From Homarus americanus (taxonomy: Eukaryota; Arthropoda; Malacostraca; Decapoda; Nephropidae), in the NCBI RefSeq assembly GCF_018991925.1, contig NW_024711672.1, positions 1 through 64,000 on the forward strand: 64,000 nt of DNA, given 5' to 3'. Positions 1 to 12,384 of the stretch are shown one piece after another. The notes below the pieces were generated by a model that worked only from the letters and a program-made list of their open reading frames with translations, made no database searches and was not told where the DNA came from. The translations under genes and the position numbers were made by a program. The stretch's first letter is position 1, and the number at the start of each line of letters is the position of its first letter.

Positions 1-3000
1 CTAGAAACACAGTAACACACCACATATGGTAGTGTTAATAAATAGAAAAGATAAATTAAATTTAATGGAACACAGGTAATGGTAGTGTTAATAATGGAAC
101 ACAGGTAATGTAGAAGTTAATACTGGAAACACAGGTGAGAAAAGTAATACAGAACACAGGTAATGCAGAAGGGGTATTAATGGGAAAACACAGGTAATGG
201 TAGTGTTAATACTAGAACACAGGTAATGGTAGTGTTAATAATGGAAACACAGGGATGTTGCAGTGGAACATTAGTAATGCAGAATAGTGTTAATAGAAAT
301 AAGATGTAATGAAAGTTAATAATGAACACAGGTAATGGTAGTGTTAATAATGGAACAAGGTAATGGTAGTGTTAACAATGGAACACAGGTAATGGTAGTG
401 TTAATATGGAAAACATGAAGTAATGTAGAAAGAATAAGGAAACACAGAAAAGTTAATAATGAACACAGGTAATGGTAGTGTTATTACGGAATCACAGGTA
501 ATGGTAGGATTAACAGAACACAGGTAATGGTAGTGTTAATACAAGAACACAGGTAATGGTAGTGTTAATTGAAAGAACACATGTAATGGTAGTATAAAAC
601 CAGAATGACAGGTAATGGTAGTGTTAAAATGAAATGTATGGACTAATATGAAACACAGGTAATGGTAGTGTTAATAATGAAACACAGGTAGGGTAAAATA
701 GTAGAACATGGTGTAATAATAGTGTTAATACTAGAAACACAGGTAATGGTAGGAATTAAGGAATCACAGGTAATGGTAGTGTTAATTTGGAAACACAGGT
801 AATGGTAGTGTTAATACTGAACACAGGTAATGGTAGGTAATACTGGAAACACAGGTAATAGTAGCAAGATTACTGAACACAGGTAATGGTAGTGTTAATA
901 CTAGAACACAGGTAATGAGAAAGGATTAATGAGAACACAGGTAATGGTGTGTTAATATTCAATGACATGGTAATGGTAGTGTTAATACTAGGAACACAGG
1001 TAATGTAGTGCTGGAACACAGGTAATGGCAGTAAAGCATATCAGAACACAGGTAATGGGTGTTAATTCGGAACACAGGTAATGGTAGAGGCAATTATGGA
1101 ACACAGGTAATGGTAAGAATTACGGTAAACACAGGTAATGGTAGGAAACACAGGCGGTTAGTGAATAATGGAACACGGTAATGGTAGTGAATACTTGAGA
1201 AACACAGAAAGGTAGTGTTAATACTAGAACACAGGTAATGAGTAGTGTTAATACTGGAAACACAGGTAATGGGTAGTGTTAATACCAGAACATAATGTAG
1301 CTTGAATAAGAAACAGTAATGGTAGTGTTAATACCAGAAATCATTATAATGCAGAAGTGTAAGTTACGGAACATAAGGTAATGGTAGTGTTAATAATGGA
1401 AACATGTAAATGCGTAGTGTTAATACTAGAACACAGGTAATGGTAGGCAATAACAGAACACAGGTAATGCAGAGTGTTAATACAGAAACACAGGTAATGT
1501 AGAAGTTAATAATGGAACACAGGTAATGGTAGTGTTAATAATGGAACACAGGTAATGGTAGGTAATACTAGAACACATGTAATGGTAGTGTTATTAATCA
1601 GGAAACACAGGTAATGGTAGTGTTAATAATGTGAAAACACAGTAATGGTAATAGTAATTATGGAAATCAGGAAATGGTGTAATAATAGAATTTAAAATTA
1701 ATAACAGGTAATGGTAAAGTTAATTCAAGAACAGTAATGGTAGTGTTAATAATGAACACAGGTAATGTAAGTTAATAATGGAACACAGGTAAGGGGAAAT
1801 GAAAACAGGTAATTAGTGGTTATATAACACAGGTAATATGCAACAGAGTGGAATTGCGGAACATTGGTGGTAATGCAAGTGTTATACTGAAACAAGGTAA
1901 TGAGGTAGTGTTAATACTAGAACATTATGGTGAAAATAATACTTGGTGAAATCACAGGTAATGGGTAGAAAATGAATAAAATGGAACACAGGTAATGGTA
2001 GTGTTAATAATGGAACACAGGTAATGGTAGCGAACACAGGTAATGGTAGTGTTAATATTTGAAACACAGGTAATGGTAGTGTTAATAATGGAACACAGGT
2101 AATGGTAGTGTTAATTATAGACAGGTAATGCAGAAAGTAATAATGGGTTATGTTGGAAAGAAGGTTAGAACATGGTAATGGTAGTGTTAATAAGAACACA
2201 GGAAATGGTAGTGTTAATACTAGAACACAGGTAATGGTAGTGTTAATACTAGAACACAGGTAATGGTAGTGTTAATTAGGAACACAGGTAATGGTAGTGT
2301 AATTACTAGAACACAGGTAATGGTAGTGTTAATTATGGAACGGTATGGGTAGTAAAGAATTTAAAACAGGTAATGGTAGTAAGTACAGGAACACAGGTAA
2401 TGGTAGTGTTAATTATGGAACACAGGTAATGGTAGTGTTAATAATGGAACACAGGTAATGGTAGTGTTAACTAGGGAACACAGGTAATGGTAGTGTTAAT
2501 AATGGAACACAATGGTAGGCATTTGAATACAGGTAATGGTAGTGTTAATATACAGAGAACACAGGTAAATGTAGATAGTAATAAATGGAACACAGGTAAT
2601 GGTAGTGTTAATAATGGAACACAGGTAATGGTAGTGTTAATACTGGAACACAGGTAATGGTAGTAAGTGATTACAAGAACACAGGTAATGGTAGTAAGTA
2701 ATATTATAATGGTAATGGTAGTGTTAATACTGAACACAGGTAATGGTAGTGTTAATACGGAACACAGGTAATGGTAGTGTTAATTGGTGAACACAGGTAA
2801 TGGTAGTGTTAATACTGGAACACAGGTAATGAGTAATGTTAATAATAGAACACAGGTAATGGTAGTGTTAATTATAGAAATTGGTACAAAACAGTAGTGT
2901 TAATAATGACATTATGTAAATGTGAAAGAATAATGGAACACAGGTAATGGTAGTGTAAATACTAGAACACAGGTAATGGTAGTGTTAATAATGGAACACA

Positions 3001-5150
3001 GGTAATGGTAGTGTTAAAATAGAACACAGTAATGGTAGTGTTAATACTTGAGAACACAGGTAATGGTAGTGTTAATACTGAGAACACAGGTAATGGTAGT
3101 GTTAATAATGAAACACAGGTAATGGTAGTGTTAATAGAACACAGGAATGGTAGTGTTAATAATGGAACACAGGTAATGGTAGTGTTAATAATGGAACACA
3201 GGTAATGGTAGTGTTAATACAGAAACACAGGTAATGGTAGTGTTAATAATGGAACACAGGTAATGGTAGTGTTAATAATAGAACACAGGTAATGGTAGTG
3301 TTAATAACATGAAACACAGGTAATGGAGAGTATTAATAGAACACAGGTAATGGTAGTGTTAAAATGGAGCACAGGTAATGAGGTAGTGTTAATACTAGAA
3401 CACAGGTAATGGTAGTGTTAATAATGAAACCAAGGTAATGGTAGTGTTAATACTAGAACACAGGTAATGGTAGTGTTAATACTAGAACACAGGTAATGGT
3501 AGTGTTAATAATAACACAGGTAATGGTAGTGTTAATTATGGAACACATAATGGTAATGTTAATAATGGAACACAGGTAATGGTAGTGTTAATGGGAACAC
3601 AGGTAATGATTGTGTTAATAATGAAAACACAGGTAATGGTAGTGTTAATTTGGAATACAGGTAAGGGTAGTGTAAATTATGGAAACACAGGTAATGGTAG
3701 TGTTAATACTATAACACAGGTAATGGTATTGTTAACAATGGAAACAGTTATTAAATGGAACACAGGTAATGCAAGTGTTAATACTGGAACACAGGTAATA
3801 GTGTTACTAGAACACAGGTATGGTAGTGTTAATACTAGAACACAGGTAATGGAGTGTTAATTATGGAACACAGGTAATGGTAGTGTTAATAATGGAACAC
3901 AGGTAATGGTAGTGTTAATAATGGAACACAGGTAATGGTAGTGTTAATACTAGAACACAGGTAATGGTAGCGTTAATACTAGAACACAGGTAATGGTAGT
4001 GTTAATAATGAAACAAGGTAATGGAATGAATTATGGACACAGGTAATGGTAGTGTTATTACTGAACACAGGTAATGGTAGTGTTAATACTAGAACACAGG
4101 AAATGGTAGTGTTAATAATAGAAATGAAGGTAATGTAGTGTTAATACTAGAACACAGGTAATGGTAGTGTTAATACTAGAACACAGGTAATGGTAGTGTT
4201 AATACTAGAACACAGGTAATGGTAGTGTTAATACTAGAACACAGGTAATGGTGAAAGAATTATGGAACACAGGTAATGGTAGTGTTAATAATGGAAACAC
4301 AGGTATGGTAGTGTTAATACTGGAACACAGGTAATGGTAGAATTATGGAACACAGGTATGGTAGTGTTAAAATTGAACATACAGTAGTGTAAAAGAATTT
4401 GGAACACAGGTAATGTTAGTGTTAATAATGAACACAAATGGTAGTGTTAATTATGGATAGGTAAGGGTAGTGTTAATTATGGAACACAGGTAATGGTAGT
4501 GTTAATACTATAAACACAGGTAATGGTATTGTTAACAATGGAACACAGGTATTGGTAGAGGGAATTATGGAACACAGGTAATGCAAGTGTTAATACACAG
4601 GTAATGGTAGTGTTAATACTGGAACACAGGTAAGAAGAGAAATGATAAATGGTAGTGTTAATACTGGAACACAGGTAATGGAAGAAGCTAATATAAAGGG
4701 AACACAGGTAATGGTAGGTAATATGGAACACAGGTAATGGTAGTGTTAATACTGGAACATATGGTAATGCAGAAAAGGTAATGGTAGTGTTAATTATGGA
4801 ACACAGGTAATGGTAGTGTAAATATGAACAATAAGGTAATAAGAGAAATGGAAAGTATGAAAGGAATGGAAGGAAGAACAATAATGTAGTGTTAATACTG
4901 GAACAGCAGTAAGTAGTGTTAATACAGGAACACAGGTAATGGTGAAAGAGTAGGAACACAGGTAATGGTAGTGTTAATTAACAGGTAATGGTAGTGTTAA
5001 TACTAGAAACACAGGTGTGTGTTAGTGGAAGGAATGGTAGTGTTAATATATGGAACACAGGTAATGGTAAAAGACAGATAAAATGGTAGTAAATACTGGA
5101 ACACAGGTAATAAATGATTTAAACATAGGTAATATAGATACTAATATAGG
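1..5150. repeat. 29-bp satellite array, eroded segment
   Basis: Tandem copies of a 29-bp unit, recognised by the core GGTAATGGTAGTGTTAAT followed by a short AT-rich joint and GGAACACA. Well-formed neighbouring units are exactly 29 bp apart, for example around 3,164 and 3,193. This segment is full of short insertions, deletions and AT-rich scrambled stretches between intact units, for example around 100-450, 1,640-1,870 and 4,840-5,150. The same satellite further right is nearly indel-free. Short minus-strand open frames rich in Leu, Pro and Thr (around 1,882-2,199, 2,471-2,737 and 4,477-4,959) are simply the repeat read in translation. I see no gene here. Confidence 0.93.
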
Positions 5151-8051
5151 TAATGGTAGTGTTATTACTGGAACACAGGTAATGGTAGTGTTATTACTGG
5201 AACACAGGTAATGGTAGTGTTAATACTAGAACACAGGAAATGGTAGTGTTAATAACAGAACACAGGTAATGGTAGTGTTAATACTAGAACACAGGTAATG
5301 GTACTGCTAATACTAGAACACAGGTAATGGTAGTGTTCATAATGGAACACAGGTAATGGTAGTGTTAATACTAGAACACAGGAAATGGTAGTGTTAATAA
5401 TAGAACACAGGTAATGGTAGTGTTAATTTTGGAACAGAGGTAAAGGTAGTGTTAATAATGGAACACAGGTAATGGTAGTGTTTATAATGGAACACAGGAA
5501 ATGGTAGTGGTAATACTAGAACACAGGTAATGGTAGTATTAATAATAGAACACAGGAAATGGTAGTGTTAATAATAGAGCACAGGTAATGGTAGTGTTCA
5601 TTATGGAACACAGGTAATGGTAGTGATAATTCTAGAACACAGGTAATAGTAGTGTTAATAATGGAACACAGGTAATGGTCGTGTCAATTATGGACCACAG
5701 GTAATGGTAGTGTTAAAACTGGAACACAGGTAATGGTGGTGTTAATAATGGAACACAGGTATTGGTAGTGTAAATTATGGAACACAGGTAATAGTAGTGT
5801 TAATATTGGAAAATAGGTAATGGTAGTGTTATTACTGGAACACAGGTAATGGTAGTGTTATTACTGGAACACAGGTAACGGTAGTGTTAATACTAGAACA
5901 CAGGAAATGGTAGTGTTAATATTAGAACACAGGTAATGGTAGTGTTAATACTAGAACACAGGTAATGGTACTGCTAATACTAGAACACAGGTAATGTTAG
6001 TGTTAATACTAGAACACAGGTAATGTTAATGTTAATACTAGAACACAGGTAATGGTAGTGTTAATTTTGGAACACAGGTAATGGTAGTGCTAATAATGGA
6101 ATCCAGGTAATGTTAGTGTTAATAGTGGAACACAGGTAATGGTAGTGTTAATACTAGAACACACGTAATGGTATTGTTAATAATGGAACACAGGTAATGG
6201 TAGTGTTAATTATGGAACACAGGTAATGGTAGTGTTAATAATGGAGCACAGGTAATGGTAGTGTTAATAATGGAACACAGGTAATGGTAGTGTTAATACT
6301 AGAACACAGGTAATGGTAGTATTAATAATGGAACACAGGTAATGGTAGTGTTAATAGAACACAGGTAATGGTAGTGCTAATAATGCAACACAGGTAATGG
6401 TAGTGTTAATAATGCAACACAGGTAATGGTAGTGTTACTACTAGAACACAGTTAATGGTAGTGTTAATACTAGAACACAGGTAATGGTAGTGTTAATACT
6501 AGAACATAGGTAATGGTAGTGTTAATACTAGAACACAGGTAATGGTAGTGATAATAATGGAACACAGGTAATGGTAGTGTTAATTATGGAGCACAGGTAA
6601 TGGTAGTGTTAATACTAGAACACAGGTAATGGTATTGTTAATAATGAAACACAGGTAATGGTAGTGTTAATTATAGAACACAGGCAATGGTAGTGTTAAT
6701 AATGGAGCACAGGTAATGGTAGTGTTAATAATGGAACACAGGTAATAGTAGTGTTAATACTAGAACACAGGTAATGGTAGTTTTAATAATGGAACACAGG
6801 TAATGGTAGTGTTAAAAATAGAACACAGGTAATGGTAGTGTTAATACAAGAACACAGGTAATGGTAGTGTTAATACTAGAACACAGGTAATGGTATTGTT
6901 AATAATGAAACACAGGTAATGGTAGTGTTAATTATAGAACACAGGCAATGGTAGTGTTAATAATGGAGCACAGGTAATGGTAGTGTTAATAATGGAACAC
7001 AGGTAATGGTAGTGTTAATACTAGAACACAGGTAATGGTAGTTTTAATAATGGAACACAGGTAATGGTAGTGTTAAAAATAGAACACAGGTAACAGGTAA
7101 TGGTAGTGTTAATAATAGAACACAGGTAATGGTAGTGTTAATAGTGGAGCACAGGTAATGGTAGTGTTAATAATGGAACACAGGTAATGGTAGTGTTAAT
7201 ACTAGAACACAGGTAATGGTAGTTTTAATAATGGAACACAGGTAATGGTAGTGTTAAAAATAGAACACAGGTAATGGTAGTGTTAATACTAGAACACAGG
7301 TAATGGTAGTGTTAATAATAGAACACAGGTAATGGTAGTGTTAATTATGGAACACAGGTAATGGTAGTGTTATTACTGGAACACAGGTAATGGTAGTGTT
7401 AATACTAGAACACAGGTAATGGTAATGTTAATTCTAGAACACAGAGAATGGTAGTGTTAATACTAGAACACAGGTAATGGTAGTGTCAATACTAGAACAT
7501 AGGTAATGGTACTGTTAATAATGGAACACAGGTAATGGTAGTGTTAATTATTGAACACAGGAAATGGTTGTGTTAATAATGGTATACAGGTAATGGTAAT
7601 GTTAATAATGGAACACTGGTAATGGTAGTGATAATACCAGAACACATGTAATGGTAGTGTTAATACTAGAACACAGGTAATGTTACTGTTAATAATGGAA
7701 CACAGGTAATGATAATGTTAATTACGGAACACAGGTAATGGTAGTGTTAATAATGGAACACAGGTAATGGTACTGCTAATACTAGAACACAGGTAATGGT
7801 AGTGTTAATACTAGTACACAGGTAATGGTAGTGTTAATACTAGAACACAGGTAATGGTAGTGTTAATTATGGAACACAGGTAATGGTAGTGCTAATAATA
7901 GAATACAGGTAATGGTAGTGTTTATAATGGAACACAGGTAATGGTAGTGTTAATACTAGAACACAGGTAATGGTATTGTTAATAATGGAACACAGGTAAT
8001 GGTAGTGTTAATAATGGAGCACAGGTAATGGTAGTGTTAATAATGGAACAC
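5151..8051. repeat. 29-bp satellite array, well-preserved segment
   Basis: About 100 copies of the same 29-bp unit with mostly single-base substitutions and very few indels. Higher-order structure is visible. A variant-marked block at 6,631 recurs at 6,892, which is 261 bp or nine units away. A block starting with GTTATTACTGG at 5,161 recurs at 5,828, which is 667 bp or 23 units away. The array stops at the 3' tail of the LINE at 8,052 and resumes at 10,785. Confidence 0.95.
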
Positions 8052-8075
8052 AGAACATAGGAACATAAGAACATA
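8052..8075 (-). repeat. LINE 3' terminal octamer repeats
   Basis: Three tandem octamers on the plus strand, AGAACATA, GGAACATA and AGAACATA. On the minus strand this is a (TATGTTCY)n tail directly after the element's short 3' untranslated region. Short octamer-type 3' tails instead of poly(A) are known for CR1-type LINEs. The adjoining satellite carries the similar motif GGAACACA. Confidence 0.78.
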
Positions 8076-8126
8076 GGAATGGAGGAAACTGCAGCGGGCC
8101 TATTGGCCCATACTGGGCAGTCCCGT

Positions 8127-9317
8127 TTACACCCAACCCCTATTGCTCATATGAGCATCCAACCTATCTTTGAAGCAATTCAGCGTATTCGAGTTAATGA
8201 TGATATTTGGTAACTTGTTCCATTCATCCACTACTCTGTTTCCAAACCAGTGTTTACCTATTTCACGCCTAAATCTAAATTTGTCTAATTTAAAACCATT
8301 GTTACGAGTTCGCTTCTGGTTGGATAGTTTGAGTACCTTTGTAATGTCCCCTTTGTTTAGCCCTGCCTTCCACTTATACACCGCTATCAGGTCGCCCCTC
8401 GCTCTACGTCTCTCAAGGGAGTGCAAATTAAGATGCTTTAACCTGTCTCTATACTCAAGGTTCCTAATGCCCGGGATTAGTCTTGTCATTCTCCTCTGAA
8501 TTCTTTCCAAGGTTTCTATATCCATTCTGTAATACGGTGACCAGAACTGAACTGCGTAATCGAGGTGTGGTCTCACAAGAGCAAGATACAGTTTTAGGAT
8601 GACGTCGCTAGTCTTGTAACTAACACTCCTTTGTATGAACCCAAGTACTTTATTAACCTTGTTACGAGCAAAAACACATTGTTTACTTGGCTTAAGGTTC
8701 CTACTTATCATTACTCCTAAATCTCTCTCGCAGTCGTATTTCTCTATGGCATCGTTGTTCATCTGGTATCTGGTTTCCCTGTTTACATCTCCTATACTGA
8801 GTACTTTACATTTGTCGATGTTGAATTTCATCTGCCATTTTTCAGACCATTCGAAAAATTTGTTTAGATCTTCCTGTAGTTTTGCCGAGTCCTAGTCAGA
8901 TTTGATAACACGTCCTATTTTAGTGTCATCAGCAAATTTACTTATGTTGCTGTCAATGCCGATATCTATGTCGTTTATGTATATAATAAATAATAATGGT
9001 CCAAGTGCTGAGCCTTGGGGAACTCCACTTGTGACGTTGCTCCAATGGGACTTAGTGCCGTTAATGCTCACTCGCTGTTTCCTGTCCTGTAACCATGCCC
9101 TAATCCATTTAAGGATGTCACCTTTGATGCCATGAGCTTCTACCTTTCTAATTAGTCTTCCGTGGGGGACTCTGTCGAAGGCTTTGCGAAAGTCGAGATA
9201 TACCACATCATAATTGTGCCCCTCGTCCACCGATTCGAAAACTGATGAAAAGAATGTTAATAGAATAGTTAGGCAATTACGTCCGCATGTGAAGCCATGC
9301 TGGGAATCATTGATCAA
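8127..9317 (-). pseudogene. LINE reverse transcriptase, C-terminal two thirds, with one in-frame stop
   Basis: Two pieces (8,892-9,317 and 8,127-8,831) lie in the same minus-strand frame. They are separated by a TAG at about 8,892-8,894 just after the residues VIKSD. The first piece holds [13 protein letters not shown] (first catalytic Asp region), [13 protein letters not shown] and KFADDTKIG (active-site Asp pair in FADD form). The second holds MKFNIDKCKVLSIG, a DLGV motif, LVRPHLDYAVQFWSP and the typical C-terminal end near NRVVDEWNKLPN. The enzyme would copy LINE RNA into DNA at a nicked target. The N-terminal fingers of the RT are missing, because the sequence jumps at about 9,331-9,345 from the linker straight to a position shortly before DSQHGF. 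With the stop codon, that leaves no function. Assignment to the CR1 family is by motif recall. Confidence 0.88.
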
Positions 9318-9625
9318 TCGGTGCTTCTCCAGGTGATTTCGAATAGAGTTTCTTCACTATCTCTGAATAGAGTCGGTGCCTCGGGTATCATGTTTAAATT
9401 TTCGGTGGTGAAAACTGTTGAAAAATATTTATTCAAATTATTGCTCATTTCTCCGTCGTTATCAGTGAGCTGGCCGAAGTCTGACCGTATTGGTCCAATC
9501 TTTTCTCGTGTTTTAGTTTGATACATTTGGTAGAATCCTTTGGGGTTTGTCTTTGCCTCCCTTGCTATCCTTACCTCATTATTCCTCTTTGCTTTCCTTA
9601 TCTCGGTTTTAACCCTACTCGCCAA
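9318..9625 (-). pseudogene. LINE linker between endonuclease and reverse transcriptase (fragment)
   Basis: An open minus-strand frame of about 100 codons reads through REAKTNPKGFYQMYQTKTR and FGQLTDNDGEMSNNLNKYF. This is the Lys/Arg-rich stretch and 'NP..FY' region that CR1-type LINE polyproteins carry between the endonuclease and the RT palm. It is frame-shifted relative to the endonuclease segment upstream (9,676) and to the RT downstream (9,317). The shift to the RT coincides with the deletion that removed the first RT motifs. It is a broken part of the same polyprotein, not an independent gene. Confidence 0.75.
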
Positions 9626-9675
9626 TACCCTATAATAGTCCCGGAGGTGAATTTCGCCACGATTTATCCTTCTAC

Positions 9676-10701
9676 CTACTGTATAGCCTTCCTTTGGCCA
9701 ATGATGTTCTTTAAATAATTATTTATCCATTTAGGGTCATTGTTGTCTGATCTTAGTTTTTTGTATGGTATGTTCTGCCTTTGTGCATTAAGTACCTCAC
9801 TATTTAAATTGTCGTGGAACTCGGCAATCTCAGATCTCGTTATCAGGTCGGTGTCATCTGTCAGGTTCACAGCCAAGCGCGACACCCCCTCTCTCAGCTG
9901 CCTCTGTAAACTGTCAAAATTTGCCCTTCTGAAATCTGGTGCTTTAGTGGAATTTTCCTTACGTCTGCCCTGAAAATCTAACTGGAATCGAATTTCTTTG
10001 TGATCTCTGTTTGCAAGTTCGTTCCCTACCTCGACATTGCTAATTAGGTTTTCTCTGTTCTACAGAACTAAGTCCAGTATATTATTACCCCGTGTGGGTT
10101 CGGTTATATGTTGACTTAGGAAACAGTCCTGGATCGTCTCGGGAAAATCCTCTGATTCTGAGTTACCCGTAAGGTTAGTCCAATCTATTTGCTCATTGAC
10201 GCTATCAAGATTGGGGGGTCTATATATTACTCCTGTGATTAATTTTTCCCGACCGTCGCTTAATTCTATCCAAATTGTTTCTGTATTCCTCTCAGTTTTT
10301 ATTTCCTTATTTATTTCACACTTCAGATTATCCCTAACATAGATTGATACTCCGCCTCCTTTCCTGGTCTGCCTATCGGTATGGAACAGTTTGTAACTCG
10401 CAATTTGGTATTCGACTGGTAACTCAAGTGTGTCTAGGTTGATCCATGTTTCAGTGAATGCAATTATATCGATTTTTTCGGTACATACCAAGGCCCTAAT
10501 GTCATCCATTTTGTTTCTCATACTTCTACTGTTCTCGTAGTATACATTTAAGTTAGTCGTGTTCTGAGTCCTCCCCTTACCGCGTTTAGTTTTAAACTCC
10601 CTCTCTAATTTAGTTTTGTCATCATTCCTAACACTATTTCCATGTAGTCTTTCACTTTGTTTACCCGCTCCCACTGCAGTCTCCTCCACCCCCGTGCCCA
10701 T
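9676..10701 (-). pseudogene. LINE apurinic-like endonuclease domain, with deletion and one in-frame stop
   Basis: One minus-strand frame runs from 10,701 to 9,676 with a single TAG at 10,060-10,062. Recognisable endonuclease blocks are NLNVYYENSRSMRNKMDDI, DIIAFTETWI with the catalytic Glu, RKGGGVSIYVRD and GVIYRPPN. The segment expected to carry the catalytic Asp-x-Asn motif is missing: the text runs directly from SVNEQI to DWTNLTG, so a block of codons has been lost. After the stop the frame continues through an RDH motif in the place of the usual Ser-Asp-His, and on to KWINNYLKNIIGQRKAIQ. In an active LINE this domain nicks the target DNA. The Met at 10,701 is just the first Met in frame; the true start lay upstream in the truncated part. 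Confidence 0.85.
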
Positions 10702-10784
10702 ATGTTCTCTTAGCAGTTTAAAGACTTCTATATCTTTTGAACTGCCCCTACTGTTTGTATAGTATACATTTAAACCTAATGGAA

Positions 10785-11752
10785 GGTAATGGAAGTGTTA
10801 CTACTAGAACACAGGTAATGGTAGTGTTAATAATGGAACACAGGTAATGGTAGTGTTAATAATGGAACAGAGGTAATGGTAGTGTTAATAATGCAACACA
10901 GGTAATGGTAGTGTTAATAATGGAACACAGGTAATGGTAGTGTTAATACTAGAACACAGGTAATAGTAGTGTTAATACTAGAATACAGGTAATGGTAGTG
11001 TTAATTATGGAACACAGGCAATGTTAGTGTTAATAATGGAACACAGGTAATGGTAGTGTTAATTATGGAATTCAGGTAATGGTAGTGTTAATTACGGAAC
11101 ACAGGTAATGGTAGTGTTAATACTGGAACACAGGTAATGCTAGTGTTAATACTGGAACACAGGTAATGGTAGTGTTATTACTGGAACACAGGTAATTGTG
11201 GTGTTAATACTGGAAGACATGTAATGGTAGTGTTAAAACTGGAACACAGGTAATGGTAGTGTTAATAATAGAACACAGGTAATAGTAGTGTTAATTATGG
11301 AACACAGGTAATGGCAGTGTTAATAATGGAACACAGGTAATGGTAGTGTTAATAATGGAACACGGGTAATGGTAGTGTTAATACTATAACACAGTTAATG
11401 GTAGTGTTAATTCTAGAACACAGGTAATGGTAGTATTTTTATTGGAACACAGGTAATGGTGGTGTTAATACTGGAAGACATGTAATGGTAGTGTTAAAAC
11501 TGGAACACAGGTAATGGTAGTGTTAATAATAGAACACAGGTAATAGTAGTGTTAATTATGGAACACAGGTAATGGCAGTGTTAATAATGGAACACAGGTA
11601 ATGGTAGTGTTAATAATGGAACACGGGTAATGGTAGTGTTAATACTATAACACAGGTAATGGTAGTGTTAATTCTAGAACACAGGTAATGGTAGTGTTAA
11701 TAATGGAACACAGGTAATGGTTGTGTTAATAATGGAACACAGGTAATGGTAG
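10785..11752. repeat. 29-bp satellite between the LINE and the LTR element
   Basis: About 33 clean copies of the 29-bp unit. A nine-unit block starting GTGTTAATACTGGAAGACAT at 11,201 is repeated at 11,462. The 261-bp offset is exactly nine units and matches the period seen at 6.6-6.9 kb. No gene is present. Confidence 0.95.
11749..11752. other. Left target-site duplication GTAG of the LTR element
   Basis: GTAG immediately precedes the 5' LTR, and GTAG immediately follows the 3' LTR at 17,700-17,703. Removing the element and one copy restores the satellite sequence ATGGTAGTGTTAAT without any gap, which supports a real 4-bp target duplication. Confidence 0.82.
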
Positions 11753-12364
11753 TATTACGAACCATGCCATCTATTGTGTCATGATCTAACTACCCAGCAC
11801 TACCGAGCAACGCCATCTAGGGGCGCGACCCGAGTATGACTAGTCTTAGTCACCACTCCGGGTTTCCCTTCTCCATATCCTGGTTGTTGCGTCACCTCCT
11901 CCAACTCTTCCTCATCAGCTCCGGATCGAGGAGAGTTCAGTTCACTCTGGGAAGTGACCACGCTTGGATCACCTATCCTGGAAACCTACGGCACAGTGAC
12001 TACCTACCATCTTCTTCAATACTCAGCCCTACTCGTTAGACACTTCAGCACCGCACTTGAGTATTGTAATCCTATTTTACCTCCCACCTCCACTAGCTTC
12101 AGATTGTTGTATGTTGTATAAATATGTATATACTGTTAAGCAATGTTGCGTATGTTTAAGTTAAGTATGGTTAAGGGGAAATTATAGAAAGCTAGATATT
12201 TTGTTAAGGAATTTATTGTACTTTATTATACACAACAAAAACTCGAATCCTTTGTCTACCCTTTTATAGTCCGATTGTCTATGTTTGTTTATTTTTTTTA
12301 TTGTTGTTGCCTGTTGGGATCTGGGTAGACTTTTAACCAGTTTCTAAATCCCCAACTCGTAACA
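11753..12364 (+). repeat. 5' LTR of the gypsy element
   Basis: 612 bp, from TATTACGAACC to CTCGTAACA, matching 17,088-17,699 along its whole length with about 30 differences by eye. The termini TATTACGA and TCGTAACA form an imperfect inverted repeat with one mismatch, because the usual TG start is TA here. The LTR should hold promoter and polyadenylation functions. A TATAAATA box is at 12,117-12,124. Confidence 0.94.
12117..12124 (+). promoter_or_regulatory. Candidate TATA box in the 5' LTR
   Basis: TATAAATA lies about two thirds of the way through the LTR and is conserved in the 3' LTR at 17,452-17,459. Its position suits the U3/R junction of a retroelement promoter. It is inferred from the motif only. 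Confidence 0.45.
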
Positions 12365-12366
12365 AA

Positions 12367-12384
12367 TGGCAACCGTGACAGGAC
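12367..12384 (+). other. Primer-binding site
   Basis: TGGCAACCGTGACAGGAC starts two bases after the 5' LTR. The leading TGG pairs with the CCA end of a tRNA, as in most LTR retrotransposons. I cannot say with confidence which tRNA is used. Confidence 0.72.

Larger units (their letters stand above)
8052..10784 (-). mobile_element. CR1-like non-LTR retrotransposon (LINE), 5'-truncated and dead
   Basis: A 2.7-kb non-satellite block on the minus strand carries, in LINE order, an apurinic-type endonuclease region (9,676-10,701), a linker (9,318-9,625) and a reverse transcriptase (8,127-9,317). A short 3' untranslated region and a tail of octamers follow. An FADD active-site motif, the RT block [13 protein letters not shown] and the C-terminal block LVRPHLDYAVQFWSP place it in or near the CR1 clade. 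The nucleic-acid-binding ORF1 is absent. The frame is broken by several stops, a frameshift and internal deletions, so the copy cannot move by itself. It lies inside the 29-bp satellite. TAATGGAA occurs on both flanks (8,041-8,048 and 10,777-10,784) and could be a short target duplication, although the repetitive context weakens this. Confidence 0.9.

Noticed and set aside
1..8051. CRISPR-like array of regular short repeats
   Set aside because: The 29-bp units are contiguous with no unique spacers and vary like a satellite. The context is eukaryotic, with LINE and gypsy elements and no cas-like genes.
8170..9718. Plus-strand open frames across 8,170-9,973 opposite the LINE
   Set aside because: They are antisense shadows of the LINE endonuclease and RT. 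The minus-strand readings have recognisable motifs and these do not.
11836..12039. 67-codon frame in the 5' LTR (and its 74-codon counterpart at 17,171-17,395)
   Set aside because: It lies wholly within the LTR and differs in length between the two LTRs. It has no known domain and is presumably fortuitous.
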